A DNA stretch of 21,340 nt, taken from contig DDDG01000020.1 of NCBI GenBank assembly GCA_002336245.1, forward strand, positions 1 through 21,340. Reading direction: 5' to 3'. Under the pieces are notes generated by a model. That model had not been told where the DNA came from, did not search any database, and saw only the letters and a program-made list of their open reading frames with translations. Positions 7,097-15,171 of this stretch are shown one piece after another. Origin of the DNA: Flavobacteriales bacterium UBA1986. GTDB taxonomy: Bacteria > Bacteroidota > Bacteroidia > Flavobacteriales_G > Salibacteraceae. The first letter of the stretch is position 1, and each line of letters begins with the position of its first letter. The position numbers and the translations under genes were made by a program.

Positions 7097-9189
7097 CTCA
7101 CAAGAGTTACGTTGCCTACCATTTCTCTAAAGGTGCCGTCTAGTAAAGTCACCTTCACAACGTATACAAATACGCCTGGGTTTAAATCACTCTCCTCTTT
7201 TGTTCCGTCCCAGCCCTTTTCAATTGCTTCTTCTACGCTCTCAGTTTCGTAAACTTTACCTCCATAGCGATCGAAAATGCTGAAGTTAATTTTGGCGATT
7301 CCATTGCCATGAACCCGAAGTCGGTCGTTATAACCATCGGAATTTGGACTGAAGATATCTGCTACACCAACGTAAAACTCATTGATGACATTAACGTAAA
7401 GGGAATCGAAGCTTCGACAGCCGTAACCGTTTTCATTTAGGAGATAGAACCAGCGATCTCCATGTGTGCGGATCTCAGTCTCTTTCTTTGTCCAGTCGTA
7501 AATGAGCACATAGCTTGTGTCTCGAGGTAAAACGTTTTCTCCTGACTCGTACCTAAAGATGTCGTTGCCGTTGCCGTCCTTGCCATCTTTATAACCCCAG
7601 TAGAAAAGATCTCCTGTTCCTTCACCTCGTACAAAAATGTCATTCCCTTTATAGGTCTCGTAAACAGTTGAATCGAGAATTTTAACAGTGGGTGGACCGC
7701 CAACTGTTATAAAGTTGTCCTCGTTTTTTACCTCTACTCCAAATTGATTTGAAACAACCAAGCGAACTGTGTAACGCCCTTCCTTGCTGTAGCAAACTGT
7801 GTGTTGGTTCCTGTTGAATACCAAGTTATTTAAGTCATAAATACTCGTGTCCAATCGCGTGGTGTCAATCCCAAAGAAGAACCACTCAAAGGTGTTTACA
7901 CGGTCGATGTCGCCACTGTCGGTGTCGTACTTGATCGTTACACAGGTGTTGATGCAAATGCTATCGTTGGCGTCGTTTGTTTTAAATACGGGAATTGGCA
8001 ATACGCAATCTTGAACTTCGATGTAGTTCTGAATCGTTTTGGAATCGGAGCCACCTATGTTGCGTACAATTAAAGTCACCTCATACCGACCGGGTGTTGA
8101 GTACTGAATGTTTTCGGGATTTTGAAGCGTACTGTTGGCTGAATCAGATCCTGGGAAGAACCACAACCACTCGCCTGGGAAGTCTGTACTCAAATCCGTG
8201 AAGCTCACGGTATCACCAGCGCAAATGACTCGTCTGCTGACCTTGAAGTTGGCAGCGGGTGGTGTATTGCAATCGTTTACAGTAATGTAGGCAACTTTCA
8301 AAGTTGAATCCTCACCGACTGAATTAGTAGTCTTTAGCTTAACATCGTACGTACCAGAAGTCTGGTAGCAAATGTTTGTTGGGTTTTGTCGAGTAGAGCT
8401 CGCACTGTCGGCTCCAGAGAATGTCCACTCCCATGAAGTAGGAAAGAACATCGTTAAATCTGTAAAATTCACACAGCTTCCTTCGCAAATGGAAATCGGA
8501 CTGGCTGAAAAATCAACTACTGGAATCGAGCTTGGCGTTCCTATCACTGAAAGTTCATCGACTGAAAAGCTTGGTGGGTTTCCACTATAAGGATTCTCAA
8601 ATCGGAAGGCAAAGCGTAAATCGTTCTGGTTGTCAAAAGCTGGGTTGTAAAGTGAATCTACCGTCCATGCCCCTACGTTGGTGTAGTTTTTTACAGGAAT
8701 CCAAGCTGTACCGCCATTGGTACTATAGTATAATTGTCCAGAAGTCCCAGCAGGACCATCCGCCATATTAAGGAAGTGAAACTTAAAGTAGACAGAAATG
8801 TAATTGGCCGTACTGATGCCCGAAGCCATCTTGGTAAAGTACTTTTCGTTTAATGTGGGAGTCGAAAGAAATGAGTAATGAGCATTTTGCGGTTGACCTC
8901 CTACCCTAGCAGCTGCACTTGAAATGTGCATATAAGTACTTGTAGGACCTCCATTGAAGCTAGCCGGTTGTGTTGGAGTGTTTGGAACGATGATCGGAAT
9001 TGTCGGTCCGTTGTATTCATTGTTGATGACCCACTCATTTTCCCCAGCATTGGTAGAGTTGCTGTCGGTGGTGTTCAAACTCCATGTTGGGCTTATCGTT
9101 CCTTCAAAATCTTCCGACCATATCAGCTGCTGAGCTATTGCAGAGCTTGAGATGAGGGCCGTTAAAAGTAGAAAAAGAAGTTGTTTCAT
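7093..9189 (-). CDS. Secreted PKD-repeat protein with type B T9SS C-terminal domain (CHU_C)
   Basis: This 698-aa exported protein has a signal peptide at 1-20 (LISSSAIAQ). A jelly-roll-like N-terminal domain follows (about 22-218, LIWSEDFEG...SFSVDELSVIG). Then come three PKD-like domains at about 224-305, 312-394 and 400-497; the first two carry the typical WEWTFSG and WLWFFPG cores and GTYDVKL / GRYEVTL strands. The C-terminus (about 609-698) is the gliding-motility-associated C-terminal domain: FSPNSDGYNDRLRV, then IFDRYGGKVYE, GWDGT and PGVFVYVVKV. This marks it for the type IX secretion system and probable cell-surface anchoring. A perfect TACATTTG box lies upstream (9218-9225). Its stop is coupled to the PorP-like gene. 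A role in adhesion or gliding is inferred from the architecture only. Confidence 0.93.
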   Translation of the reverse strand: MKQLLFLLLTALISSSAIAQQLIWSEDFEGTISPTWSLNTTDSNSTNAGENEWVINNEYNGPTIPIIVPNTPTQPASFNGGPTSTYMHISSAAARVGGQPQNAHYSFLSTPTLNEKYFTKMASGISTANYISVYFKFHFLNMADGPAGTSGQLYYSTNGGTAWIPVKNYTNVGAWTVDSLYNPAFDNQNDLRFAFRFENPYSGNPPSFSVDELSVIGTPSSIPVVDFSASPISICEGSCVNFTDLTMFFPTSWEWTFSGADSASSTRQNPTNICYQTSGTYDVKLKTTNSVGEDSTLKVAYITVNDCNTPPAANFKVSRRVICAGDTVSFTDLSTDFPGEWLWFFPGSDSANSTLQNPENIQYSTPGRYEVTLIVRNIGGSDSKTIQNYIEVQDCVLPIPVFKTNDANDSICINTCVTIKYDTDSGDIDRVNTFEWFFFGIDTTRLDTSIYDLNNLVFNRNQHTVCYSKEGRYTVRLVVSNQFGVEVKNEDNFITVGGPPTVKILDSTVYETYKGNDIFVRGEGTGDLFYWGYKDGKDGNGNDIFRYESGENVLPRDTSYVLIYDWTKKETEIRTHGDRWFYLLNENGYGCRSFDSLYVNVINEFYVGVADIFSPNSDGYNDRLRVHGNGIAKINFSIFDRYGGKVYETESVEEAIEKGWDGTKEESDLNPGVFVYVVKVTLLDGTFREMVGNVTLVR

Positions 9190-9217
9190 GTCCCGAAATC
9201 GTATGTCCGACGGGGCT

Positions 9218-9225
9218 CAAATGTA
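9218..9225 (-). promoter_or_regulatory. -7 box upstream of the PKD/CHU_C gene
   Basis: TACATTTG on the minus strand is an exact TAnnTTTG match ending 28 bp before the ATG at 9189. It overlaps the left arm of an inverted repeat (9224-9231 with 9258-9265). No TTTG was seen 19 bp further upstream. Confidence 0.55.
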
Positions 9226-9280
9226 CTGAAATTCTCAGTTCTTAACATCTCTTCACCTTTCAGTATAAACATTGAGTAAT

Positions 9281-10297
9281 TCATAACTCTTCGGCAGTAT
9301 GTATTCTTCGCAAAAAGTCCATGGTGTCTACTTGATCCGCAAAATCATCGATGCGCGGTTGTTGTGCCGAGCCAAAGGCAAGGCTCTTATTGGAAAGAAG
9401 GCATTGCACTTCTTCCATCGGAATTTCTGGTTCCGTGGTGTAGAATTCGTAATGCAAGACGCCAACCGGACTGCTCATATTCTTGTCTTCTTTCAAGATT
9501 AAAAAGCCATTGTCGTAAAAAAGCTCCTTATTTAGAAGGTAAATTGTTCGGTGGTAGTGGTAGTTGTTGTAATACTTCACAGAGTTGGCATAATGCTGAT
9601 ATTCCATGGCTGCTTTGTAAATGCGATTTAGGTCAAATCCTTTGGGTACATAGATCTTACTCACATTGCGACAACCAAGTCCGAAGTATTGAAAGATGTC
9701 GTGACTTAAAGACTTAAGCTCCTCATCTGTCGTCTCTTCAGAAATTACAGCAACTCCATGACGGTTCTTTCGGATGATGTGGGGGAACTTACCAAAGTAA
9801 TGTTCGAAGTATCGGGCGCTGTTGTTGCTTCCTGTGGAGATGTAAGCATCTGCCCCTTTCAATTGACCGTCCTTGTATTCAATTTGTTTCTTGAATTCTG
9901 CATCGATGGCGCAGAGCGCATCGAGTAAGAAATGAATCAGCACAGAATCCGAGGATGAACATTTAACCCAAGCTCGGTGTCCCGAAAGCAGCACGCACAT
10001 CAAGTCGTGGAATCCGACGGCAGGAATGTTTCCTGCGAGAATGAGCCCAATGGTTTTACTCGACTCCTTCTCTACTCTGTACTTTTCTGCAAAAGGACGC
10101 AGACTGTCTGGCTCGAGCCAGGAACATATTTCTTGCAGAGCCGTTTGCACACTAAGTTCCACAAACCAAGCGTTCTCCTGCTCTGCTTGAGCGTACAACT
10201 TAGACCTTTCCTCTCCCTTCAGGTCGGAGGTTAGAAATTCTTGAAGCTCACGACCCAATTGTTCGAAAGCGAATAGTCTGTGTTCAAAGCTTGGCAT
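9281..10297 (-). CDS. Acyl-CoA reductase, LuxC family
   Basis: This 338-aa protein of the LuxC acyl-CoA reductase family (aldehyde dehydrogenase superfamily) would reduce acyl-CoA or acyl thioesters to aldehydes with NADPH. Visible motifs are GLILAGNIPAVGFHD (about 84-98, nucleotide-binding region), STGSNNSARYFEHYFG (about 154-169) and FGLGCRNVSKIYVP with the probable catalytic Cys209. The ATG at 10297 (MPSFEHRLFAF) is chosen over an in-frame TTG at 10309, because that TTG lies inside the TATCTTTG promoter box (10307-10314). Bacteroidota often carry this gene beside serC/serA, sometimes with a small ferredoxin gene; here no ferredoxin is present and the gene is divergent from a secreted protein gene. 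The physiological substrate cannot be told from sequence. Confidence 0.87.
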   Translation of the reverse strand: MPSFEHRLFAFEQLGRELQEFLTSDLKGEERSKLYAQAEQENAWFVELSVQTALQEICSWLEPDSLRPFAEKYRVEKESSKTIGLILAGNIPAVGFHDLMCVLLSGHRAWVKCSSSDSVLIHFLLDALCAIDAEFKKQIEYKDGQLKGADAYISTGSNNSARYFEHYFGKFPHIIRKNRHGVAVISEETTDEELKSLSHDIFQYFGLGCRNVSKIYVPKGFDLNRIYKAAMEYQHYANSVKYYNNYHYHRTIYLLNKELFYDNGFLILKEDKNMSSPVGVLHYEFYTTEPEIPMEEVQCLLSNKSLAFGSAQQPRIDDFADQVDTMDFLRRIHTAEEL

Positions 10298-10306
10298 AAA
10301 AGGCGG

Positions 10307-10314
10307 CAAAGATA
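10307..10314 (-). promoter_or_regulatory. -7 box upstream of the acyl-CoA reductase gene
   Basis: TATCTTTG on the minus strand is an exact TAnnTTTG match, 9 bp before the ATG at 10297. The transcript would have a leader of only a few nucleotides. Confidence 0.55.
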
Positions 10315-10326
10315 GAAGGACATCAC

Positions 10327-10334
10327 TACTTTTG
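10327..10334 (+). promoter_or_regulatory. -7 box upstream of the 285-aa secreted protein gene
   Basis: TACTTTTG is an exact TAnnTTTG match, 24 bp before the ATG at 10359. It lies only 12 bp from the opposing box at 10307-10314, making a compact divergent promoter pair. Confidence 0.6.
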
Positions 10335-10358
10335 GTTCAAGATTTGAATGCATTCTTT

Positions 10359-11216
10359 ATGCTCCGAAGCTCATTACTCTTCTTCATCTGTTTCTGTTGT
10401 ACTCTTTCCGTATCAGCTCAATTCGATTTGATGGAAGTTCAATTGGAACTCAAGACGATGCGTGAGAAGATTATGAAGAGCCGCGACGACGCCGAAAAGA
10501 TGGAGATGAATCGGAACTTCGGACTTCAGATTCTAGAAATAGCAGAAGACCCGTCCACCTTTTTCTCCAAGCTCGATTCCATTCCAAAAATCGGAGTCAT
10601 CTATTCGCCCGACAAAGACTTAAAAATCATCAACTGGAATTTGGCACTGGAAAATCAGAGCTTCATGTATTACGCGGTGCTCATCCAAAAACATAAATCG
10701 AAGATTAAGGTGACTCAGTTGCAAGACAAATCCACGAACATAAAGAAGCCACTTGAGGCTGAACTAAATGCCCAATCGTGGTTTGGCTCCCTTTATTACG
10801 ACATCCTTCCTTTCAAACACCAAGGCTCGAAACACTATTTATTGCTTGGCTGGGATGGCGAAGACGCTTTTTCAAACAAAAAGATCATTGACGTGCTGCA
10901 CTTCGAAGATGGATTGGCCCGATTTGGAGCCCTTGTTTTTGATGAGCCTTATGCCAAGCGCCAGAGGGTCATCTTCCAGTATTCGGCAAAATCGGTGATG
11001 TCTTTGGCCTACAACGAAAAACTTAAGATGGTTGTCTTTGACCATTTGAGTCCAATGCAAGATAACCTCGAGGGAATGCATGAATTTTATGTTCCTGACA
11101 TGAGCTACGATGGTCTTAGATATAAAGGTGGACTTTGGAGATTGGAAGAAGATGTTGACGTTCGCTCAAATCGAAGCATGAAGAATTACACTGCCCCACC
11201 TCAAATAGGCCGATAA
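10359..11216 (+). CDS. Exported protein of unknown function
   Basis: I do not recognise a named family. This 285-aa protein begins with a signal peptide, MLRSSLLFFICFCCTLSVSA-Q, so it is exported to the periplasm or surface. The mature part starts with a charged helical region (residues about 22-55, EVQLELKTMREKIMKSRDDAEKME). A mostly beta-rich domain follows, with LKIINWNLALENQSFMYYAVLIQ and HYLLLGWDGEDAFSNKKIIDVL. The ATG at 10359 gives the best signal peptide; the frame is open upstream to a TTG at 10332, but that TTG is inside the promoter box. It is a single gene between the divergent acyl-CoA reductase gene and serC. The WDGED segment suggests a beta-propeller or lipocalin-like fold only loosely. 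Confidence 0.8.
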   Translation: MLRSSLLFFICFCCTLSVSAQFDLMEVQLELKTMREKIMKSRDDAEKMEMNRNFGLQILEIAEDPSTFFSKLDSIPKIGVIYSPDKDLKIINWNLALENQSFMYYAVLIQKHKSKIKVTQLQDKSTNIKKPLEAELNAQSWFGSLYYDILPFKHQGSKHYLLLGWDGEDAFSNKKIIDVLHFEDGLARFGALVFDEPYAKRQRVIFQYSAKSVMSLAYNEKLKMVVFDHLSPMQDNLEGMHEFYVPDMSYDGLRYKGGLWRLEEDVDVRSNRSMKNYTAPPQIGR

Positions 11217-11223
11217 AAGTCAT

Positions 11224-11253
11224 TTTGTTCGTTGGCAAAATGTCGCACCTTCG
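11224..11253 (+). promoter_or_regulatory. Promoter of the serC-serA-fmt operon
   Basis: TTTG (11224-11227), an 18-bp spacer and CACCTTCG (11246-11253) resemble the Bacteroidota -33/-7 pattern TTTG-N19-TAnnTTTG. The box is 24 bp before the serC ATG. Confidence 0.5.
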
Positions 11254-11277
11254 CAGGGAAATTTTGACAACAGAAAC

Positions 11278-12345
11278 ATGAGTAAAATCCACAACTTTTC
11301 TGCAGGTCCCTGCATCCTTCCCCAAGAGGTTTTTCAAGAAGCCTCAGAAGCCGTTTTAAACTTCAACAATTCATGTTTATCTATTCTGGAAATGTCGCAT
11401 CGCTCGGCCGCTTTTGTCGATGTGATGGAAGAAGCTCGTTCGCTCGTTAAGGAAGTACTTAACGTACCGAGTGGATACGAGGTGCTTTTCCTTCAAGGCG
11501 GTGCTAGCACTGGTTTCCTCATCGCTGCATACAATTACCTTAGCCTCAGTGGAGTTGGTAAATATGTAAACACTGGGGCCTGGTCGGGAAAAGCATTGAA
11601 AGAAGCAAAGCGCTTGGGCGGTATGGAAGTTATAGCAAGTTCTGAAGACCAAAACTTCAGCTACATTCCAGATTACGAAAATCCATCTGATGGAGATTAC
11701 TTACATCTCACTTCCAACAACACCATTTTCGGCACGCAATTCCAAGAAATCAAAGGAGCGAACATTCCGCTCATTTGCGATATGAGCTCCGATATTTTCA
11801 GCAAAGAAGTAAATGTTGGTCAATACGACCTTATATACGCAGGAGCCCAAAAGAACCTCGGTCCGGCTGGAGCAACGGTATACATTGTAAAGACTGATTC
11901 TCTCGGTAAATCGGGCCGCGACATTCCGGCCATGCTCGATTTGAATGTGCACATCTCGAAAGACAGCATGTTCAATACTCCTCCTGTATTCTCTATTTAT
12001 GTTTCCATGCTCACATTGAGATGGATGAAGAAAAACGGCGGGATGAATTGGATTGCAGACCGTAATCAACGGAAGTCGGATTTGCTCTACAACGAAGTGG
12101 AACGCAATCCTCTGTTCAAAGGAACCGCGCGTAAGCAAGACCGCAGTAAAATGAATCCAACCTTCGTTCTGAACGACGAATCACATACAGAAGCATTCAA
12201 CAAACTTTGGAACGACGCCAACATCAGTGGCATTAAAGGTCACCGTTCGGTTGGCGGTTACAGAGCATCGATGTACAATGCAATGGATGTAGACAGTGTG
12301 CAGGTGTTGGTTGATTGCATGAAAGAACTTGAAAACAAAGCATAG
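11278..12345 (+). CDS. serC: Phosphoserine aminotransferase
   Basis: SerC is a PLP-dependent class V aminotransferase that converts 3-phosphohydroxypyruvate and glutamate to phosphoserine in serine synthesis, and 4-phosphohydroxythreonine in vitamin B6 synthesis. The 355-aa length is typical. Landmarks are HNFSAGPCILP at the N-terminus, EMSHRS (39-44), the phosphate-binding FLQGGAS (71-77), D168 in ICDMSSD and the PLP Lys192 in YAGAQKNLGPAG. The C-terminal KGHRSVGGYRASMYNA motif is also present. The TAG stop (12343-12345) is immediately followed by the serA ATG (12346), so the two are one operon and probably translationally coupled. Confidence 0.97.
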   Translation: MSKIHNFSAGPCILPQEVFQEASEAVLNFNNSCLSILEMSHRSAAFVDVMEEARSLVKEVLNVPSGYEVLFLQGGASTGFLIAAYNYLSLSGVGKYVNTGAWSGKALKEAKRLGGMEVIASSEDQNFSYIPDYENPSDGDYLHLTSNNTIFGTQFQEIKGANIPLICDMSSDIFSKEVNVGQYDLIYAGAQKNLGPAGATVYIVKTDSLGKSGRDIPAMLDLNVHISKDSMFNTPPVFSIYVSMLTLRWMKKNGGMNWIADRNQRKSDLLYNEVERNPLFKGTARKQDRSKMNPTFVLNDESHTEAFNKLWNDANISGIKGHRSVGGYRASMYNAMDVDSVQVLVDCMKELENKA

Positions 12346-13314
12346 ATGAAAGTATTAGCAAACGACGGAATCGCTCCAGCTGGTAAAGCAAAACTTGAAG
12401 CAGCTGGTCATACCGTAATTACCGATAAAGTGAACCAAGAAGATTTGGTTGCTTATATGAATGCCGAAAACATAGATGTTCTCCTCGTGCGAAGTGCTAC
12501 CACTGCCCGAAAAGAACTCATCGACGCATGCCCAAATCTGAAAATGATTGGTAGAGGTGGCGTTGGGATGGACAACATCGACGTTCAGTACGGTCGCGAC
12601 AAAGGATTGCAGGTCTTCAACACCCCAGGCGCCTCCAGTCAGGCTGTAGCTGAATTGGTGATTGCCCACCTCTTCGGGCTTTCACGTTCATTGAACCAAG
12701 CAAACAGAAGCATGCCCGACGAAGGGAAAACTGAGTTCTCAACACTCAAAAAGGCTTATGCTAAAGGGCAAGAACTTAGAGGTAAAACAATTGGAATCAT
12801 TGGATTTGGACGCATAGGTCAATTTACAGCTCGCTATGCGCTTGGGCTAGGGATGAAGGTGGTTGCACACGACATGAGCGACTTTACCGCTGAGATTCCA
12901 ATTGAGATCAATGGTACTGTGGTGCATTGGGAAAAAGTGAGCACTTGTTCTTTAGATGAGCTTTTTCAGAAAGCTGATATCATATCCTTGAATGTCCCTA
13001 AGCAGGCAGATGGAAGTGCTGTTATTGGAAAGGCTGAAATTGAGAAGATGAAAGATGGCGTAATTCTCATCAACACTTCTCGAGGTGGCACCATTGAAGA
13101 GGGCGAACTGATTGCTGCCATCGAAAATGGCAAAGTAAGAGCCGCAGCTTTGGACGTATTTGAAAACGAACCAAGTCCAAGGGAAGACCTTCTTAAAATG
13201 GATGCACTTTCCTTGAGTCCGCACATTGGTGCAGCTACTTTAGAAGCTCAAAGCCGCATCGGTGAAGAGCTCGCCGATTTCATCATTGAGCATTCCGAGA
13301 AGTCTCTAGCTTGA
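12346..13314 (+). CDS. serA: D-3-phosphoglycerate dehydrogenase, short form without ACT domain
   Basis: This is a D-2-hydroxyacid dehydrogenase of 322 aa. Placed directly after serC, it most likely oxidises 3-phosphoglycerate to 3-phosphohydroxypyruvate, the first step of serine synthesis. The NAD-binding Rossmann motif is IIGFGRIGQ (151-159). The catalytic triad is R246 (NTSRGGTI), E275 (LDVFENEP) and H293 (SPHIGAAT). The substrate loop RSATTARKELID is at 49-60. The protein ends just after the last catalytic-domain helix, so the C-terminal ACT/regulatory domains of long SerA forms, used for serine feedback inhibition, are absent. The start is an ATG touching the serC stop. The stop overlaps the fmt start in TTGA (13311-13314). 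Confidence 0.93.
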   Translation: MKVLANDGIAPAGKAKLEAAGHTVITDKVNQEDLVAYMNAENIDVLLVRSATTARKELIDACPNLKMIGRGGVGMDNIDVQYGRDKGLQVFNTPGASSQAVAELVIAHLFGLSRSLNQANRSMPDEGKTEFSTLKKAYAKGQELRGKTIGIIGFGRIGQFTARYALGLGMKVVAHDMSDFTAEIPIEINGTVVHWEKVSTCSLDELFQKADIISLNVPKQADGSAVIGKAEIEKMKDGVILINTSRGGTIEEGELIAAIENGKVRAAALDVFENEPSPREDLLKMDALSLSPHIGAATLEAQSRIGEELADFIIEHSEKSLA

Positions 13315-14258
13315 GCCGACCGATTGTCTTTTTTGGAACCCCGGAATTTGCTGCCAACAGCCTAAGAGCTCTGACTAAAGTTTCGGAGGTATGTGCCGTG
13401 GTAACTGCTCCAGATAAACCTGCCGGGCGAGGTCATAAACTTCAAGCCAGTTCCGTAAAGCAATGTGCAGAAGAATTGGGCATTCCTGTTCTTCAACCCA
13501 CGAATTTAAAGTCGACTGAATTTCAAGAAGAACTGAAAGCCTATGGCGCGCAACTTTTTGTTGTGGTTGCTTTCAGAATGTTGCCTAAGTCTGTATGGGC
13601 CATGCCGAAGCTGGGAACAATAAACCTACACGCTTCCCTTCTCCCCGACTACCGTGGAGCTGCTCCCATTCAATGGGCCGTAATGAACGGAGATAAAAGC
13701 AGTGGTGTAACGACCTTCTTCATTCAAGAAAAAATCGATACTGGTGCCATATTACTCCAGCGGGAAGTGACCATCGCCGATGAGGACACTGCGGGAGTGT
13801 TGCAAGACAATTTGATGCGCGAAGGGGCTGATGTTTTGAGTGAAACTGTTGTAGGTCTATTCGAAAATAAACTAAGCTCTACGGAGCAAGATCGAATCGA
13901 CTTGGGTCGTCCGCTGAAAGAAGCCCCAAAGATTTATAAGGATACTTGTAAAATCAATTGGAGTCGTTCGGCGAAGGACTTGCACAATCAGATTCGAGGC
14001 CTTTCACCCTATCCCGCAGCCTTTGGAATTCTTGAAGAAGGTGAAGAAATAAGCCAGATTAAGATCTATAAGAGTGCTCTAGGACCTAAAATTGACGGTA
14101 AAGTGGGTCAAATTGAGGCCACCAAAGAAGAAATAGTTGTGAACACTGGCAGTGGTTCTCTGCGGGTTTTAGAGCTGCAAAAGGCTGGAAAACGACGTAT
14201 GGATGCGAAATCCTTTCTGGCCGGCCACCCAAATTTAAGCCAATGCAGATTCGTTTAA
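13311..14258 (+). CDS. fmt: Methionyl-tRNA formyltransferase
   Basis: Fmt transfers a formyl group from 10-formyltetrahydrofolate to initiator Met-tRNA. The protein is 315 aa, normal for the family. The N-terminus SRPIVFFGTPEFAANSLRAL, the loop PDKPAGRGHKL (34-44) and the SLLPDYRG signature (109-116) are visible. The catalytic residues N105, H107 and D143 match E. coli N106/H108/D144. The C-terminal OB-fold tRNA-binding domain covers about 205-315. The start is TTG (13311) within the TTGA overlap with serA; no in-frame ATG lies near the conserved N-terminus. Its last 16 bp overlap the cupin gene. Co-transcription with serC-serA links serine-derived one-carbon supply with formylation, though this link is inferred. 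Confidence 0.95.
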   Translation: MSRPIVFFGTPEFAANSLRALTKVSEVCAVVTAPDKPAGRGHKLQASSVKQCAEELGIPVLQPTNLKSTEFQEELKAYGAQLFVVVAFRMLPKSVWAMPKLGTINLHASLLPDYRGAAPIQWAVMNGDKSSGVTTFFIQEKIDTGAILLQREVTIADEDTAGVLQDNLMREGADVLSETVVGLFENKLSSTEQDRIDLGRPLKEAPKIYKDTCKINWSRSAKDLHNQIRGLSPYPAAFGILEEGEEISQIKIYKSALGPKIDGKVGQIEATKEEIVVNTGSGSLRVLELQKAGKRRMDAKSFLAGHPNLSQCRFV

Positions 14259-14653
14259 TTGCCTGTCTTTTGATTCTGTTTCCAATTCTCGGAAAGTCGC
14301 AAGAAGTAATTTCGACACACGAGCATAAGCCTTCCGAAACGAAAAATATTGTCGTCGAAAAAATCTCGAATTCAGAGGATGCTACGGTCTATCTCATTTG
14401 GGTGCTCGACACCGTAAAACCCCACTACCACGCGGAACACACCGAAACCATCTACCTCCAGGAGGGGGAGATAAAGTTCTACGTAAATGAAGACGTTCAT
14501 AGAATGAAAGCAGGTGACTTTTTCCTGATTCCTAGGAGGGCCGTACATTCCGTGAAGGTCACCTCTGAAGGGGGCGCAAAAGTGATCTCAACTCAGTGTC
14601 CGGAGTTCCTTGGAAAGGACAGAATCTTTGTGGAAGAAGAGCAAAAGCGCTGA
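14243..14653 (+). CDS. Exported single-domain cupin protein
   Basis: This 136-aa protein has an N-terminal signal peptide (MQIRLIACLLILFPILGKSQ), so it is predicted to be exported. The cupin barrel carries the first metal-binding motif H61-x-H63-x4-E68 (KPHYHAEHTETIYLQEGEIKFYV). The second motif, GDFFLIPRRAVHSV, contains H102. A mononuclear metal site is likely, but cupins have many functions and the substrate is unknown. The ATG lies inside fmt (16-bp overlap), so it is probably the last gene of the serC-serA-fmt unit. No terminator was seen between it and the HU promoter. Confidence 0.85.
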   Translation: MQIRLIACLLILFPILGKSQEVISTHEHKPSETKNIVVEKISNSEDATVYLIWVLDTVKPHYHAEHTETIYLQEGEIKFYVNEDVHRMKAGDFFLIPRRAVHSVKVTSEGGAKVISTQCPEFLGKDRIFVEEEQKR

Positions 14654-14739
14654 AAGCCTTATAGGCAAAGCGGGAGAGTCAAGTTTATTAACATTTGGCC
14701 ACAGTTTTCAACATTTGCATCCAAAAAGCCCTACAAGCC

Positions 14740-14769
14740 TTGTGTGCTCTAAGTTTTCCAATACATTTG
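14740..14769 (+). promoter_or_regulatory. Promoter of the HU gene
   Basis: TTG (14740-14742, in CTTG), exactly 19 bp of spacer, then TACATTTG (14762-14769) is the best match in this window to the Bacteroidota promoter TTTG-N19-TAnnTTTG. The predicted leader is about 33 nt. Confidence 0.8.
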
Positions 14770-14807
14770 GAATCGAAATTCAATTTCTAACCAAAAAACG
14801 AATTATA

Positions 14808-15080
14808 ATGAACAAAGCCGAATTGATCGAAGCTATGGCTTCAGACGCAGGTATTTCTAAAGCAGATGCTAAAAGAGCATTGGACGCTTTCATCAGCACT
14901 ACTTCAGGAGCTCTTAAAAAAGGTGACCGTGTAGCACTAGTTGGATTTGGGTCTTTTTCTATCTCTAATAGATCAGCACGTACAGGACGTAACCCACAAA
15001 CTGGAAAAGAAATTCAAATTGCAGCTAAGAACGTTGTTAAGTTCAAAGCAGGCGCTGAGCTTTCTGGTAGCGTAAACTAA
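14808..15080 (+). CDS. hup: DNA-binding protein HU
   Basis: HU is a small nucleoid protein that bends and compacts DNA as a dimer. It is 90 aa, the usual length. MNKAELIEAMASDAGISKAD and ALDAFISTTSGALKKGD form the helical dimerisation part. VALVGFGSFSI leads into the DNA-binding arm with RSARTGRNPQTGKEI, including the conserved RNPxTG intercalating tip, followed by AAKNVVKFKAGAELSGSV. The ATG at 14808 starts the conserved MNKAELIE; in-frame codons upstream run into the promoter. A strong promoter and a perfect terminator (15107-15135) frame it as a single-gene transcript. Confidence 0.97.
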   Translation: MNKAELIEAMASDAGISKADAKRALDAFISTTSGALKKGDRVALVGFGSFSISNRSARTGRNPQTGKEIQIAAKNVVKFKAGAELSGSVN

Positions 15081-15106
15081 TCATCGTACATTTAAACGAT
15101 GGAAAA

Positions 15107-15135
15107 TGGCCCCGCATCGACGGGGCTATTTTTTT
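15107..15135 (+). terminator. Rho-independent terminator after the HU gene
   Basis: GCCCCG (15109-15114), a 6-nt loop CATCGA and CGGGGC (15121-15126) form a GC-rich hairpin, extended by T-A and G-T pairs and followed by seven T (15129-15135). It begins 27 nt after the HU stop codon. Confidence 0.93.
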
Positions 15136-15144
15136 GGCATCCGT

Positions 15145-15152
15145 TATATTTG
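15145..15152 (+). promoter_or_regulatory. -7 box upstream of the bTHX-like gene
   Basis: TATATTTG is an exact TAnnTTTG match 19 bp before the ATG at 15172 and 9 bp after the T-run of the HU terminator. A -33 element at standard spacing would fall inside the terminator stem and is not visible. Confidence 0.5.
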
Positions 15153-15171
15153 AATCAAATTGCAATAGCAC

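Noticed and set aside
14610..14807. 66-codon N-terminal extension of HU
   Set aside because: It crosses the cupin gene end and the best promoter in the window; the HU family starts exactly at MNKAELIE.
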